Origin: Maea johnstoni
Lineage: Eukaryota; Annelida; Polychaeta; Spionida; Magelonidae
Direction: 5' to 3'
NCBI GenBank assembly: GCA_963942565.1
Contig: OZ012695.1
Span: forward strand, 16,261,152-16,325,151
Length of the DNA: 64,000 bases
Positions 1-12,450 of the stretch are shown piece after piece. A program made the position numbers and the translations under genes. Positions within the stretch are counted from its first letter, which is position 1. Every line of letters begins with the position of its first letter. The notes beneath the pieces were generated by a model that worked only from the letters and a program-made list of their open reading frames with translations, was not told where the DNA came from and searched no databases.

Positions 1-4
1 TTTA

Positions 5-207
5 CCCTTATGCTGCTGGTGGCTAATTTGTTTAATACTAAATTATGCAAAAAAGCTCAGAATTGACTTAAACCCTGGCATATGGATACTCATCTGAGAT
101 TACGAAGCAAGAGCTATCCAATGAATACCAACATGACAGGGTTTGATGGTTTTCAAAGTGTTTTTCCTTTTTGTGCATTCGACCAAAATAGCCTCAGCAT
201 TGGAAGG
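5..207. mobile_element. TTAA-flanked MITE, family A
   Basis: This is a roughly 200 bp non-autonomous element of a family with at least twelve copies in the window. Copies run from CCCTTATGCTGCTGGTGGC to CAGCATTGGAAGGG and sit between TTAA tetranucleotides. The right TTAA is present here; the left is altered to TTTA. TTAA target duplications and CCC-starting ends are typical of piggyBac-like elements. The superfamily is inferred, since no transposase is seen. Confidence 0.7.
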
Positions 208-479
208 TTAAATAAATATACACCTGTAGCAATTGAGGCGCAACCTTTTTAGGTAGCTTCTTTCTGACCGAAGCATTTACAAAAATATATTTGAAACAGA
301 AGTATTAATCAGGACACAGTCAACATCTCTCCTTTCAATATTTTGTGTCTTTTTTGCTTTACTCTTGCATTTTTCTCAAAGATATCCTAGATAGAAATGT
401 CATTTTCTTGGGAAAGCCGAAGAATAGATAGGTTATAAATAAGGGGGCTAAAATTTGTGCAAGGTGATATAATATTTAA

Positions 480-674
480 CTTATGCTGCTGGTGGCTAAT
501 TTGATACAAAAACCTGAAAAAATAACTGAAACCCTGGCACATGGATGCAATTACTCATCTGAGAGTACTCGGCAAAAGCTATCAAATGAATACCAACAAA
601 ACATGATTTAGAGGGTTTTCAAAAAGCTTTGCGTCCTTGTGCTTTGGAAGGAAGTTACCTTAGCATTGGACGGG
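480..674. mobile_element. TTAA-flanked MITE, family A
   Basis: A second family A copy lies in the same orientation as the one at 5-207. TTAA is present at 476-479 and 675-678. The first bases of the left end are degenerate, but the interior matches the family consensus (ACTCATCTGAGAGTACTC and CAACA...GTTTT blocks). Confidence 0.7.
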
Positions 675-809
675 TTAAAGAACCTCAAAACAGGGACAAC
701 ATTCTAACATTCAAATTGCCAATCTATCAGGCTTTGTTGGTGGTCTCGTACTCTTTTTGACTGCTTGGTCTCTTCTTGAGAGGCTTTTATCAATTTTATC
801 ATCTTACAA

Positions 810-1084
<275 letters not shown>

Positions 1085-1309
1085 GGGGGCGCCCATATTT
1101 ACAAAGGGTTAAACAAAGGAAGTTAAACAAAGGAAATGGGGCTATGAACCCTATCCATGGTGGCATAACAAAGGGGCCATAACAGGTTGTATCAAGCGTA
1201 ATTGTTGGTAAAATAAACAATTAAAGCAGATCACAATGATTTTCTTTGCTTTTTTAACATGTCTTTTGCTTCCTAAGGCCAGAAAAACAAAAAAAAGAAT
1301 GGTTCAAGA

Positions 1310-1612
1310 AGGGCTACGTATGCTTCATGTTTGTACTAGTGGCGCCATCTAGCGGTTACCAGGAAAATGAAAATGGCGTCTCCTGAAAGTGGGTCAAATG
1401 CCAGTGCTAAAGGCATGCTAAAGGTGCCATTTGTTGTTGTTTTTTTGTTTTAAAATGGAATGTCTATTAATTCAATAGAATCATGAGCTAGTCCACAAGC
1501 CCAGAAACCGATTTTGAAAAAGGGTTTCAGCAGGGCTACATATCTTCTATTATATTTACTAGTGGCGCTATCTAGCGGCCACCACTAAAACGAAAATTGA
1601 CGTCAGCGCCAC
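1310..1612. repeat. Imperfect direct repeat pair
   Basis: Two degenerate copies of a roughly 80 bp sequence lie at about 1310-1382 and 1538-1605. Both contain an ACTAGTGGCGC.ATCTAGCGG core followed by GAAAATGGCGTC-like sequence. No coding potential was recognised. Confidence 0.55.
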
Positions 1613-1799
1613 CAGTGGCTAAAAAAAAGACAAAAGTACAGCGTTTTTATATATAGCGAAGCGGCACCAGACACTATGTACGCCATATATAAACACACGC
1701 GGAAATTTTGTGTTCTACACATATACATATATAGATAGGGTGCACTCATAACTCTTACACACTGATATATGCACATGTAGAGACTGGCACCTTTTAGAG

Positions 1800-2060
1800 T
1801 ACAATACAATGTTGAGATTCCCTAAACGATACAATATCTTAATGATATTTTTAACAATACTCCAATACTTTTGTTAAATTCAACACTGTCAGCTGCAGAA
1901 AGTGAGCTGAAAACTAATGTATGGAGATATCCTGATACAAATTAAGACAATTATATATATATTTCAAATCTTCAACAATATGATACGCTACTTAACCTTT
2001 TCGATACGGTACTTTTTACATTCAATATTGATATTTAGTATAATACCGAGTGTCAGTATT
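1800..2060. repeat. Dispersed repeat related to 58630-58930
   Basis: An AT-rich block containing ACGATACAATA, CACTGTCAGCT and a terminal TTCGATAC motif. The same blocks in the same order and orientation occur at about 58630-58930. Family unknown. Confidence 0.45.
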
Positions 2061-2135
2061 TATCCATTTAAGCGTATGTGGCAGGCAAAGGGCGACGGAG
2101 TAGAAGAAAAAACAAATAATGAAAAGATTTCTCAC

Positions 2136-2286
2136 CTTAAGAGACTGTAGACCACTTCTAAGATGAGCTTTGACACAAGTGTCTTTTGTCTCTCGTATCT
2201 TCGATTTCACATCCTTAAGTAGCTTGTCCAGCAACTGTTTCGCGAAACCCTTGAACTTTGTGGTTTTCGTATCCACCACTCCATTC
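2136..2286 (-). CDS. Internal exon of an unidentified minus-strand gene
   Basis: The frame begins after a TTCTGTTCGCAG acceptor and ends at a CTTAAG|GTGAG donor. The 151 nt encode about 50 residues rich in Lys and Leu (FKGFAKQLLDKLLKDVKSKI is part), which could form a charged helix. The phase matches exactly with the exon at 4223-4404: TG joined to G makes a Trp codon and the frame stays open. I do not recognise the family. Exons further downstream would lie before base 2136, but none is convincing, so the gene probably continues past the left edge or through small exons I cannot see. Confidence 0.5.
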
Positions 2287-2327
2287 CTGCGAACAGAAGG
2301 AAGAAAATCAAAACAATGGGGACTAAG

Positions 2328-2329
<2 letters not shown>

Positions 2330-2413
<84 letters not shown>

Positions 2414-2448
2414 ATATGTATATAATTAGTATATATATATATATATAA
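2330..2448. repeat. (AT)n and (GT)n microsatellite
   Basis: About 70 bp of alternating AT, then GTGTGTGTGT and more AT. It lies in the putative intron between the two orphan exons. Reading frames through it are artefacts. Confidence 0.9.
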
Positions 2449-2499
2449 ATTAGAATTAACTTACCCAGCAATAAATAGCTCTTTCCCAGCAAACATTTA

Positions 2500-2790
2500 A
2501 ATATCTTTTATATTTTCATTAACCGTATCTCAAATTCATGGATATAATGATTTGAAAACCATTTTCTTTATAATTTTGTTGCATTGTTTGCATATTTATG
2601 GGTATTGGACTATTGGTGCCATTATCTATATAAAAATGTGTAGTATTCTGAAATGGGCTTGCCCTTTTGGGCAAGTGCAAACTAATATGCACTTGTCAGA
2701 AAGCCTTTTTTTTTTCAAAAATTCACTTGCCAAGGCAAGCAGGCAAGTACTTATAAGTCTGTGTCTAGCCTATGGTCTGCCTGACCCAAG
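2500..2790. repeat. Dispersed repeat related to 60290-60510
   Basis: Shares ordered blocks with 60290-60510, including TTTTGTTGCATTGTT, AAGTGCAAACTAATAT and TTTTTCAAAAATTCACTTGC. Short CTTGCC/GGCAAG inverted motifs occur near the right end. No coding signal. Confidence 0.5.
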
Positions 2791-3695
2791 CTTGGCTGAC
2801 TATGTTTTCCTCTTTTTTTGTACCAAAAGGTTGGTGTTTCCATCCAAACTTGGCAAGCCTCTCAGGAGCACTAACTTCTGTAGGTATAAATACATACTTT
2901 CTGTCTCAACACTGTAAAATGTTGATTTTGCTAATTAGGTCCCATTGTAAAATTTGCCCATTGCAAACAGTACAAATGTGCGTGATCTCACATGGAATTT
3001 CACAATGGGCACCTAATGAACAATATTTAAGATTGTAAAGAGTTGAGAAAGAAAGTAGGTATAAGTAGGTATATAGAAACAGAACCCAGTCATCCTAAGA
3101 GGTTTGCCAAGTTTAGACAGGAAATACAAACTTTTTGTAACAAAAAAGAGCAAAAAACTGTCAGCCAAGATTCGGTCAGACGGACTACAGAGTAGCTATG
3201 CCAATTCCAAAATTCACTGTGCAAGTACTCATGTCGGTGCCTGGCCTAATAGCTATACCACATTATACCATACCTGGCGTATATACCATAGTCACGTGAC
3301 CTGACGGGGAGGAATATTTACAGCCGTTCCAACCAAACAGACAAAGTTACCAAGCAATGGGAAATGTATGAAGGTCCACACCACCATGCTGAACAATTAT
3401 ACAAAGAATCGGTGCCAATGAGATCAGATAAACACAGATTATAAGATGTTTGGTGGCTGAGGTGGTAGCTATGGGAAGGTGTGGTATAACTTAGCACCTT
3501 AACCTCCTCCCTCAACAATGGGTGTGTCACATATGCACATGCTTCAAACAATAGTAAATCGTATTTTGCTATAACGTTCTGATTGATGCACCATCCAGAA
3601 TGATGCGACAATCTGCTCATGATAAGTTAAGTTTAAATCTTAATTTAAAGCAAAAAACCTGACCAAAACATGTTTGTAAGTCGCGTGGTATAATG

Positions 3696-3842
3696 GGAAT
3701 TGATCACGAGAGGTAGGTGGTTGTGGCAATACCAGTGCCCTCCCAGTCAGCAGCCAAATCCTTGCCCTACGGGCTCGGTTTTGGCTGCGACTGGGCCGGG
3801 GACTGGTATTGCCACAATCACCTACCTACCGTGATCAATTCC
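3696..3842. mobile_element. Foldback (hairpin) MITE
   Basis: A 147 bp near-palindrome. The left arm starts GGAATTGATCACG and the right arm ends CGTGATCAATTCC. The arms pair over about 60 bp with few mismatches around a short loop. Only one copy was noticed in the window. Confidence 0.65.
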
Positions 3843-4222
3843 TACACATACATACACACATGAATACACAGACATACAAATCTGAGGCAGTTTGTACAAC
3901 CAGGCACTAACAGACATCTGGTTGACTGGCGAAGGAATTAAATATCTGTACTGTAGCTATGCTTAGGCCAAGAAAAAATTATTGCTTGTTTCCTGTAACG
4001 GTCTGAAACAAAATAGGGTAGGTGGTGAAAAAACTTTTTTTTTTGCATTATTTTTTTGTCAAAAATGTCTGTTTTATGCATGTTTTACTTTGATTGGGAG
4101 TTGGGAGGGCAAAAAGAACTTAAGGGTAGGGATTTTTTTGAATAAAAACTTGTTAGGGTAGGGTTACAGGAAACACACAACTTTTTTTTTAGGCCTAACT
4201 CTGAGGCAATTCAGGAACCTAC

Positions 4223-4404
4223 CACTGTGCATCCTCGATCATCCTATCGCAGGCTTTCCTGACATCCATGGAGAAGCGGTTCGGGCGATAGATACTCTCC
4301 AGTTCTCCGTTGATCTCATCATACTCGACACTCAGAGCCTCCAGCTTCTCCCACCTACTGCTGTTCGCCGCCATGCTAGCTAGCCTGGGATGTTCGAGTT
4401 GCTC
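4223..4404 (-). CDS. Internal exon of an unidentified minus-strand gene
   Basis: The frame opens after a CATTTTCAG acceptor and closes at a CAGTG|GTAGGT donor. The 182 nt encode 60 residues starting EQLEHPRLASMAANSSRWEK and ending in IEDAQ, with an acidic, helix-prone middle (WEKLEALSVEYDEINGELES). It splices in phase to the exon at 2136-2286, which completes the Trp codon. Codon use and the clean splice sites make this a credible host exon. Upstream exons should lie at higher coordinates but none was identified. Function unknown. Confidence 0.55.
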
Positions 4405-4469
4405 CTGAAAATGAAAATTCAAAATTGACACACCGCCTGACATAAGCACACTAGTTTAGTGCTATGTTA

Positions 4470-4625
4470 GCATGTGTGATGTGTGTGTGTGTGTATGTAT
4501 GTATGTATTTATGTATGTATTTATGCATGTACATGTATGTATGTATGTATACGTGTATGTATGTATGTATGAATGGATAGATGTATGTATGTATGAATGG
4601 ATAGATGTACATGTATGTATGTAAC
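4470..4625. repeat. (GTAT)n-type microsatellite
   Basis: Degenerate GTAT/ATGT tetranucleotide repeat with GT dinucleotides at its left end, in non-coding DNA. Confidence 0.85.
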
Positions 4626-5021
4626 AGATTTGATTTTTCACCTCTTTTAACGTTTATTGCAGTCCATTTATGTTGAGCACTTGGCAATGAGGACACTATG
4701 TTGATTTCTCCCACTGAATTGTATTCCCCAACATCCTCTGCTAAGCATTCCTTACCTGCCTTTAATTTTAAATGGACAATGTTCGACTTGCGGACTAACA
4801 TAATTATAACAGAGAGGGTCTCTCATCCCCCTCCCCCAGGATTCATTTCGCTTTGTGTACAGTCCTACAAGTCCTTTAATCACGGCTGTGACACCACATT
4901 TCCATCTTAAAGTGATGAGTACCATCGCAAGCCAGTTAAAAGCCCCATCCCAAAACACACCTCAAAGCAGCATAATCCTAATATGATGAAGCATGGCTTC
5001 GACGACGAGCGAAGCTTTTAA

Positions 5022-5151
5022 CCCTTCCAATGCTAAACCGTCTTTCACACAAAAAATAAAGATGCAAGGATTTTTGAATGGGTTGCCATTAAATGTTCAG
5101 GTATTTGGAATGATTTTTGATTGGCGAAATTAGCAACCAGCAGCGAAAGGG
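5022..5151. mobile_element. TTAA-flanked MITE, family A (short)
   Basis: A family A copy in inverted orientation with an internal deletion (130 bp against about 205 bp). TTAA is seen on both sides (5018-5021 and 5152-5155). Confidence 0.7.
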
Positions 5152-5303
5152 TTAACATAGCTTCTACCCGTAGTGCCAGCATGTATTGCGAGCTATGTAG
5201 TTAATGTTGAAAAAGACAATGGCATGTGTGTATCACGTACGCGATTTTGGCGACAGTTTCTAAGGAAAATAAACGCTGCATGTCACATCACACGCATATT
5301 ACC

Positions 5304-5670
5304 TAGGACTGTCATTGACATCCATTTTTTTTCGATTCGATCATTGACATTTTATTTTTCGATTCCGATTATTTCGATTCGATTGTGAAGAACTGCAGTA
5401 ATAGAATATTTTCACATGTTCCACACTATTTTTGTGGCTTAGGATCCTAAAATTCCCACAATGCAAAGACAATGAAGGTTTTCTCAACACTTTCTGATTA
5501 GATACTTGAGTTTCTCTTAAAAATTCTTAACAGCGTTGGCTAAAAATTGCGTAAAAGGCTGAAAAAATGTGTTTCGATTAATTCGATTCGATTAACATAA
5601 TTGATTCGATTCGATTAATTGGAAAAATTATTTCGATCGATCGATACTTGTCATATCAATGACAGTCGTA
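5304..5670. mobile_element. hAT-like non-autonomous element
   Basis: A 367 bp element with inverted ends (TAGGACTGTCATTGACAT, and TACGACTGTCATTGATAT from the other side) flanked by a perfect 8 bp duplication ATATTACC (5296-5303 and 5671-5678). The interior is rich in ATTTCGATTCGATT-type motifs. An 8 bp duplication and TAGG-type ends suit the hAT superfamily. No transposase is present. Confidence 0.8.
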
Positions 5671-5744
5671 ATATTACCATTGTTGAATTAGTGCTTAGGC
5701 TTTACGGTAAAATGCGTATATTTAATTTCTCTTTTTTGTGCGCT

Positions 5745-6175
5745 ACCGTGGGCTGTTAAAACATATTATAGCGCACTGCTATGAAAATACCTAGGCTTGG
5801 AAAACACACTATGTACAGTGAGGAGCTGTTTCTGTGACTTTAAAGTGATCCCGGTTCACAGCAGGGAGCCGGGACCAAATCCACAATGAGGCTGCTTAGC
5901 CGGGACCAAATCCAGGTTCAGCAACCACTAAAAAACATGATTTTTGTGTCATTTCCACAGAGTTGTTTGAATTTTTTATCACTCAAACTCGCTATATAAT
6001 AGCCATTAAGACCGCCACTGAGCATTTGTGCAGATTGATAGCCTCGCCGTGGGTGTTTGTTGCAAAGCTGTGGCCTTGGCGGCCTCAGCTTTTGCAACAA
6101 ACACCTACGTCTCGGCTATAAATCTGCACCAAGGCTCAGCGGCGGATCTTAATCCCTATATCCATAGTTTATGAT
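5745..6175. repeat. Long inverted-repeat family (copy 1)
   Basis: A copy of the family seen at 39227-39887. A leader with two CCGGGACCAAATCC motifs is followed by a hairpin whose arms (about 70 bp, 5995-6068 and 6080-6155) pair around CAACAAACACC/GGTGTTTGTTG. No ORF. Likely a foldback-type transposon relic. Confidence 0.6.
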
Positions 6176-6887
6176 TTCTAGGACAGAGAACTGGGCCTGG
6201 GAATGAGCATAACAAAGCTCAGTATTTACCCATTTCACTCGGCTCTGACGTCACTTCCTTTTTAACAGCGGGACCCGGACGTACCATAAATTGATTGATG
6301 AAAATTTAAGGCCATCGTCCTCCTGCCAACAATGAGGTATCTCGCACATTGCCATTTTACGCGCTACGCTCGTTATAACTAGGTGTATCTCCAGGTTCTT
6401 GGGTGTTATCAGGTAGAGAATATCTTTTCTTTCAAATGACATAATCTCATTACCTACGCAGGTGATGGTTACTGAAGTTTCAGAGTAACTTAAGGGATAT
6501 CATTTACTATGCCCAGTAAGAAGTATTTTTTTTACTGCTGAAGAGGTTTACAGGCCATAACATTGAAAAATTTGTGAGAAATCTTGACCCAAATTGCATA
6601 AGCACCGTACAGATAGAAAGCTTTTCAACTATTTATAAAATGCCAGACTCTCGGCATTGTTTTGACTGTGACGCGTGACCACTGAGGTGTGTCTTTGTAC
6701 AACTGTCTTTTGTTCCTAGCCCACATGGGATCATTGAGGCCTCTCCTTGCTAAACCACCACTGGGTTATAGGCTCCACACTCACAATATCTCACTAAAAT
6801 TTTCTAATATTATGGCCCATGAAAATCTTTAGCAGTACAGAATCAAAAAAAAAACTTTTTATTGGGCATAGTCAATGACATCCCTAA

Positions 6888-8461
6888 AGCCCTGTTTACA
6901 CTGTGGCGGTTGTCCACCGTGTTCGGCGTTTCTCGGCGATTAACTGAATCGCCATGAAACGCCGAGAAACGCCGAAGCACTTCCAAGAAAATGTTTCTTG
7001 GCGTTGTCCATGCGGTCATGGTCGACGCCAACACGACCATAGGAGTTTTCTGTGCGGTGCCTGTGCGCTGTGTGGCGATGCCTGGCGTTCATTGCCGGCA
7101 AACCGCACTGAATCCGCCAACGATGTCTGCGTAAGCGGCGTTCGATGGCGGAAGGTCGCATGTCTACCGCCATTGTCGGCGGTAGTGACACGGCAGCGCG
7201 GAGGTTCATCGCGACCATGCGGCGGAAGCAGTACGCTCAATGGCGGTTAACCGCCACCACGTGCTTGCTTCTGGGAGCGGTGGAATTTCCCAAAATGTGA
7301 TTGGAGTAGACCAGTAGACTTACTTTTAATAAAACTGATGATGTTTGTTTAGATTGATACTTGTGAGGTGCTAAATGATTTTTTCAAAAAACTGACTTAG
7401 GGCAAACATACATTCTGTAATTAAAAACAACAACGAAGAACACGATGATGATATTCGATAACGATGATGATGACAATGATGATAATGATTGAAATTATGA
7501 TGATAATGGCGGTGGTGATAATGGAGATACTACTACTACTAATAATAATAATAATGATAAAAATGATAATAATGTAACCATCATTACCATCATCAATGCT
7601 CTTCTGCTCCTCTTTCTATTATTATTGTTATTATCATCATCATAATTATCATCAATATTACTTTTATTAATGCTATTATTATTATTTTCATTATAATTAT
7701 TATTATCATTGATAATAATGATATTATTATCATTATTATCATTATTATTATTATTGTTATTATTATTTGCATTTGGTCTTTATTCCATTCTTGCCTGCAG
7801 CAACCCAAAAGAGAATAACTATTTAGTAATTTTATCAGATACCCACGAATTGCTTTTTGTCAACATATAAATTTGTGTGTACTTCAGCCTTGCATTAATT
7901 CAAACTTCAGGTTAATTTCAATCAATTCAAAAGATGATCATTGATGTCCTTGGAATAGTTCCTCAATGCCTTCTACATCTTATATAAATAGTGTTGGATT
8001 GAAATGCGTCCGTAGAAAAACCTTGTTGCAACCGCACTGCTGCCGTCATGAAACGCAGAGAACCGTACAGCAATCGCCATTGTCCGTACCTCTGCCGCCA
8101 CAAACCGCACTTAAACCGTGTTGCTACGTTGCTCCATGACGTACGAGCAAAACCGCAATGCAGACGCCTAGAAGCGCGATTTACGGCGTTAAGTGACGGA
8201 AGACCGCACTGATATCGCAACGACAACGCCATTGACATTGCGGTCAATGGCGTTGAGTGCACGGTTCTTTGGCGATTTATAATAGGACACCAACCTCTGT
8301 TTAAAACTTCCGCCGAGGTTGGCGTTTCATGGCGTTTCATGAGATTCAATCGCGACTGCGTTGCTGATGAACGCAGTCACTGGCGGTTCTCTTGGCGTTT
8401 CATGGCGACCCAAAAACCGCCGCCTAACGCCAAACATGAATGCCACAGTGTAAACAGGGCT
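6888..8461. mobile_element. Harbinger-like non-autonomous element
   Basis: The ends are perfect inverted repeats, AGCCCTGTTTACACTGTGGC and its complement, between TAA trinucleotides (6885-6887 and 8462-8464). A TWA duplication and this kind of terminus suit PIF/Harbinger. The subterminal regions (about 6900-7260 and 8020-8440) are GC-rich and full of short CGCCATGAAACGCC-type motifs in both orientations. The middle is AT-rich and carries a trinucleotide microsatellite. The reading frames in the GC-rich parts follow the repeats and do not look like a transposase. Confidence 0.75.
7440..7775. repeat. Degenerate (GAT)n/(TTA)n microsatellite
   Basis: Mixed GAT, AAT and TTA triplets inside the Harbinger-like element. 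The poly-Ile frame on the minus strand is a by-product. Confidence 0.9.
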
Positions 8462-8610
8462 TAAGGTACCTGTGAACCTGTGCTGTAGTGACCATCACTT
8501 GCTAGGCAACGAGGTTATGTCATTTGAGTGAAAAGTTGTAAATATTGAAATGAAATAGTATTTGGGTTAACTAAAGACGGTTGGCTATGATATTATCTAC
8601 CTGATAACAC

Positions 8611-9380
8611 TGGCCTAACTGAAGTATCCCGGACCCACCCTATAACGGAAGAAAGACTCAAAATATATACTCATTCCCCCTATAATCTAGCCCCGCAGGT
8701 CCCTAACATTATAATATAAATAAGAAACCCTCTATAATCTTGCCCCGCAGGGCCCTAACTCAATAAATTTACGTGAAAAAGAACTACTTACCGAGCAGCC
8801 AGCTGTTCTAACTGAAGGACCCCGGCGGACCCATCAACTCCCGATTGAGAACATGTATGCATAAACACAAATTCAATTACATGGAATCTTAATCCTCCAA
8901 ACCTTACAATCGTTTATCCGCAAGTATACTGTGCAGCAGTTCCTTTCCGTCCCTGTTTAAAATCCAATCAATGTAATGGAATGTTGTGTTCCGCTTACGA
9001 CTTTAGCGGTCCGCCATGTTTCTTGTTGATTTTAAATTTACACGTGCGTTGATCACACGACAATGAGTGACGTCAGCCAACAAGCAGGACGCACCTGCAT
9101 AATCTGATGCCGCCTTATTGTTGCGTGTCTGTTTACACGACATTTCAATTGTGTCGGTGTTTCTAACAATGGAATATGAGCCGGACTTAAAGGGTTAGTT
9201 TCTTTTCCTAATTATGTTTTCAAAATGTGTGTTTTGGCCCTGCGGGGCTAAATTCTAGAGGCTTAAAAACATCCACTACGATCGTATGAACACTGCGGGG
9301 CCAGAATCAATAGTTTTCGTTCATATATTCCCTCTATTTCTTCCTAATAAGGATGGGTCCGGGATACTTCAGTTAGGCCA
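8611..9380. mobile_element. DNA element with about 30 bp inverted ends
   Basis: Terminal inverted repeats begin TGGCCTAACTGAAGTATCCC and extend with few mismatches for about 30 bp. TAACAC occurs directly outside both ends (8605-8610 and 9381-9386), a likely 6 bp target duplication. The 770 bp interior has no transposase frame. A second inner inverted motif is built around CCCCGCAGG. Superfamily not assigned. Confidence 0.65.
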
Positions 9381-9399
9381 TAACACTCAGGAATCCGGA

Positions 9400-12300
9400 G
9401 ATATTCCCTGTTCTATGATTATGCTACAATGAGGTGTGTTTTTGGACGGGCCTTTTATCTAGCTTGCAATGGTACCTATCACCCTAAGGCTAGAGCCTAG
9501 ACAATCTTTCTGTAGACTGTACAGTCATTTAATCGTTTTAACATTAAATATAAAGATTGCCAGTTTGTAAATACTGAGAGCTGTGAACGTGTGAATTTTA
9601 GGATTATGAGGATATTCTAGACCTAGTAGTAGACACGAGTGCAGCAGTATCATGGAATGCTTTCTATCGCTAGAGTACCAATAATAAAGGCGATTATACA
9701 CCTGCATACCGGTGACAGCGCAGTCACGGTGGACACGAGACTAATTCAGCTTAGCCTGTCTGACATGCCAATGTGCAACTGCAATGACCACGTCGTAAAC
9801 AAAGTGAGCGAAATTAGGAAACATACCTTTTAATCACTTGTCAGAAACTACCCAACTGCAAGACTAGACTAGTCGTAGACGTCTTTATTTCTGTTATGTA
9901 TCCTATGATTTTCGATAATTTTGCATGTTGTTTTCTGAGGTTAAGATTAAAATTACGATACCGGTCCGCGGAGTTGGTAGCCGCAGCCCAGCTAGAAATT
10001 GTCATTTCCAGGAAATGCTATAAATAGAAGAAGTCACGTGGTATCCACAGTTTGTATAATGGTGCTGCCATCTCGCGGGATAATTCATCACTAAATGCAT
10101 TATCCTTGGTGTCAAAATTAAATCAAATTAATATGTTGTAATTCACTAGCTAGTGTAATGATACAGTATATGTTCTATGAATAAATGACAAAGATAAAAG
10201 CATGCGAATTTCTGAAATCGATACCATGTTGTTTATTTTAAATGAACTTAAAATCTAGGCTCGAGCATGAGTCACAAGCAATATTGGCAACTATCTCGCA
10301 AAACGAAACCAATTCCTCACAAAAGCAGTTGATGAGTCATTCTCAATTTCGGGGAAATTTTGCTCACAATAAGACTTGCACGTAAAACGAAACAAATTAC
10401 ATACCAAAGCAGTTTATGAGTCGTAATCACTCTCAGTTTCGGGTAATATTTTGAGTGAAATATAACAGCACGTCCCGGCAGCACGTAAAACGAATTTAAT
10501 TCCCACGGAAGCAGTTCATAAGTCATTCTCAGTTTCAGGTAGTTCAGACATAAACCCTACCTATTTACTCGTTTCTGTTATCCTATATGACTTACATGCA
10601 TCAATTAGACATCACAGTAACAACATCAGATGCATAAGCAAGGTTCAATATTGTCAGGTTGAAATAAGTTTCAGGTAAAATTTTCCCCTAATCAAGACTT
10701 GCAAATAGCGGATTTCAACACAGTGAAACCTCTCAAGGTGAACAACCCCGACATACATGTGAACACTCCCTATAGTTAACACTTTCCCCGGCCCAATTGT
10801 ATTCTAGTACATTTGAGTTGTAGGAGATGTGAACACCCCCTTATCCGAAAAGTGAACACTTTTTGAGAGGAAAATGATCCTGAGAACCTCCCATAGTGAA
10901 CAAGTGCCGCGCGTGTATGTAAATCAAAATCCATTACACGATGTTAGGGGTTTCCTATATATTGGCTATACTAAATACTTCCATTGCTATTGACATATAT
11001 AGGTTATCCTTTCTAACTCCTGGTGAAGTCACAGTTGAGGTAAAAAATACATATTACTTAAAAATACTGAGGTTTGAGTTGAAATAATAAAGATAATTCA
11101 TAAAATACAAACATGCATATAATACTTGAAATAGTATAACTGAAACATGAAGTGTAGCTAAAGAACACATACTTGTGGAGAATGAATCTAAAAGGAAGTA
11201 AAATCTTAGATGAACAACGTTTTTATTTATTTAAGGTACAATATAAGAAAATACTTTTATCAAAAACTTCATATTTACTTTTTTACCCCGCCTCAGATAG
11301 AGAAATATCTGCCCCAGACAATATGTGGGAAAAATAATCCGTCTCTGAAAATTTGAAAAATATATTATCTGTCCCTGAAAATTTGGAAAAAAAATAACCT
11401 AGCTATCTTTGACATATTTACGTGCGTCATTTTGTTCTTAGATATTGGGCAGATATTTTATCTTTGTCTTGTTGCATCTATATCTTAATTCGGAGTTTGG
11501 GCAGACCTATGTTCGTCGAGCCCGAGGCACATACGCGATGCCGAGCTGGTCTGCCCTCCTGGATCGTTTGCCAGGGGTGTAAGGAGGCGTGGAACACCTT
11601 TATTTTTTTCAAAATATGTTTGCTTGCCGTTTTATCTTGAGAAATGTGTCTTTTTATGCCCCTCCCCCCTTCATGGGCAGCGCCATTTTTTGTGCCACTT
11701 TCTGGCTTGCTGCGCACTTTACTGCGCAGAGTAGTCATCAGCGCCATCTACATAGCAAGTGAAGCGGTGTGATGTTTGAAGTTGGAGAATCACAAGTTTA
11801 TACACCGCATCAAGACTTAGAGGATCCCCGAGAGTGTCTTTATCATTGAACGATGTTTTCTTCTGTTGAATTAGACGTATTGTATAAAGTATTTACGTCT
11901 ACGGCTGATTGAGTGAATGGTCAATTGCATGATTCACTCAATCACGGAACTCGGCACATCGTACATCCAATGATCCATTTAACGATCGTGTTAACAGTTA
12001 AGCCGAGTATAATTTGCAGCAGCCTGTAACATTTACTGTGCATACTATGTGACGAAACAGGTAGAGGAAAACTTTATTTATTTACTTCTTTTGTATAACT
12101 TACAGTGGATGTTTTGACACAGACCCTTTTAACTGAAGGTAAGTGAATGAGCGATAATAAGTGAATATCGCTATTGTCTTGACATGACAATCTGCTATTT
12201 TAATGAATGTTTTTTTCTTGACTGTGTTTGTATTATTTGATAACTCGGCCTATATATATAAAGTGTTTATTGCCTGAAGTCTTCTGATAAGGAATAAGTT

Positions 12301-12450
12301 AGCATTACAAAAGTACCCTCCCTGCAGGGTGTAAGAAATGAGTCGTATATATTACATGTATGTCTTCCAGTCTGAATTTCAAGTAGTATAGAAATCTACA
12401 TGTATTTCTATTATTCTATAGAAACCATGGGTATATATGAGTGTCGAATC
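9400..12450. other. No gene seen
   Basis: I see no convincing exon, RNA gene or complete transposon here. It contains an imperfect roughly 95 bp tandem repeat (about three units, 10285-10545, each with AAAGCAGTT.ATGAGTC and CTCAGTTTCGGGTA). A block at 10725-10915 rich in GTGAACA motifs may be a decayed repeat. Confidence 0.5.

Noticed and set aside
6843-7250. Overlapping Arg/His-rich frames on both strands
   Set aside because: They lie within the GC-rich subterminal repeats of the Harbinger-like element; all frames are open because of repeat composition.
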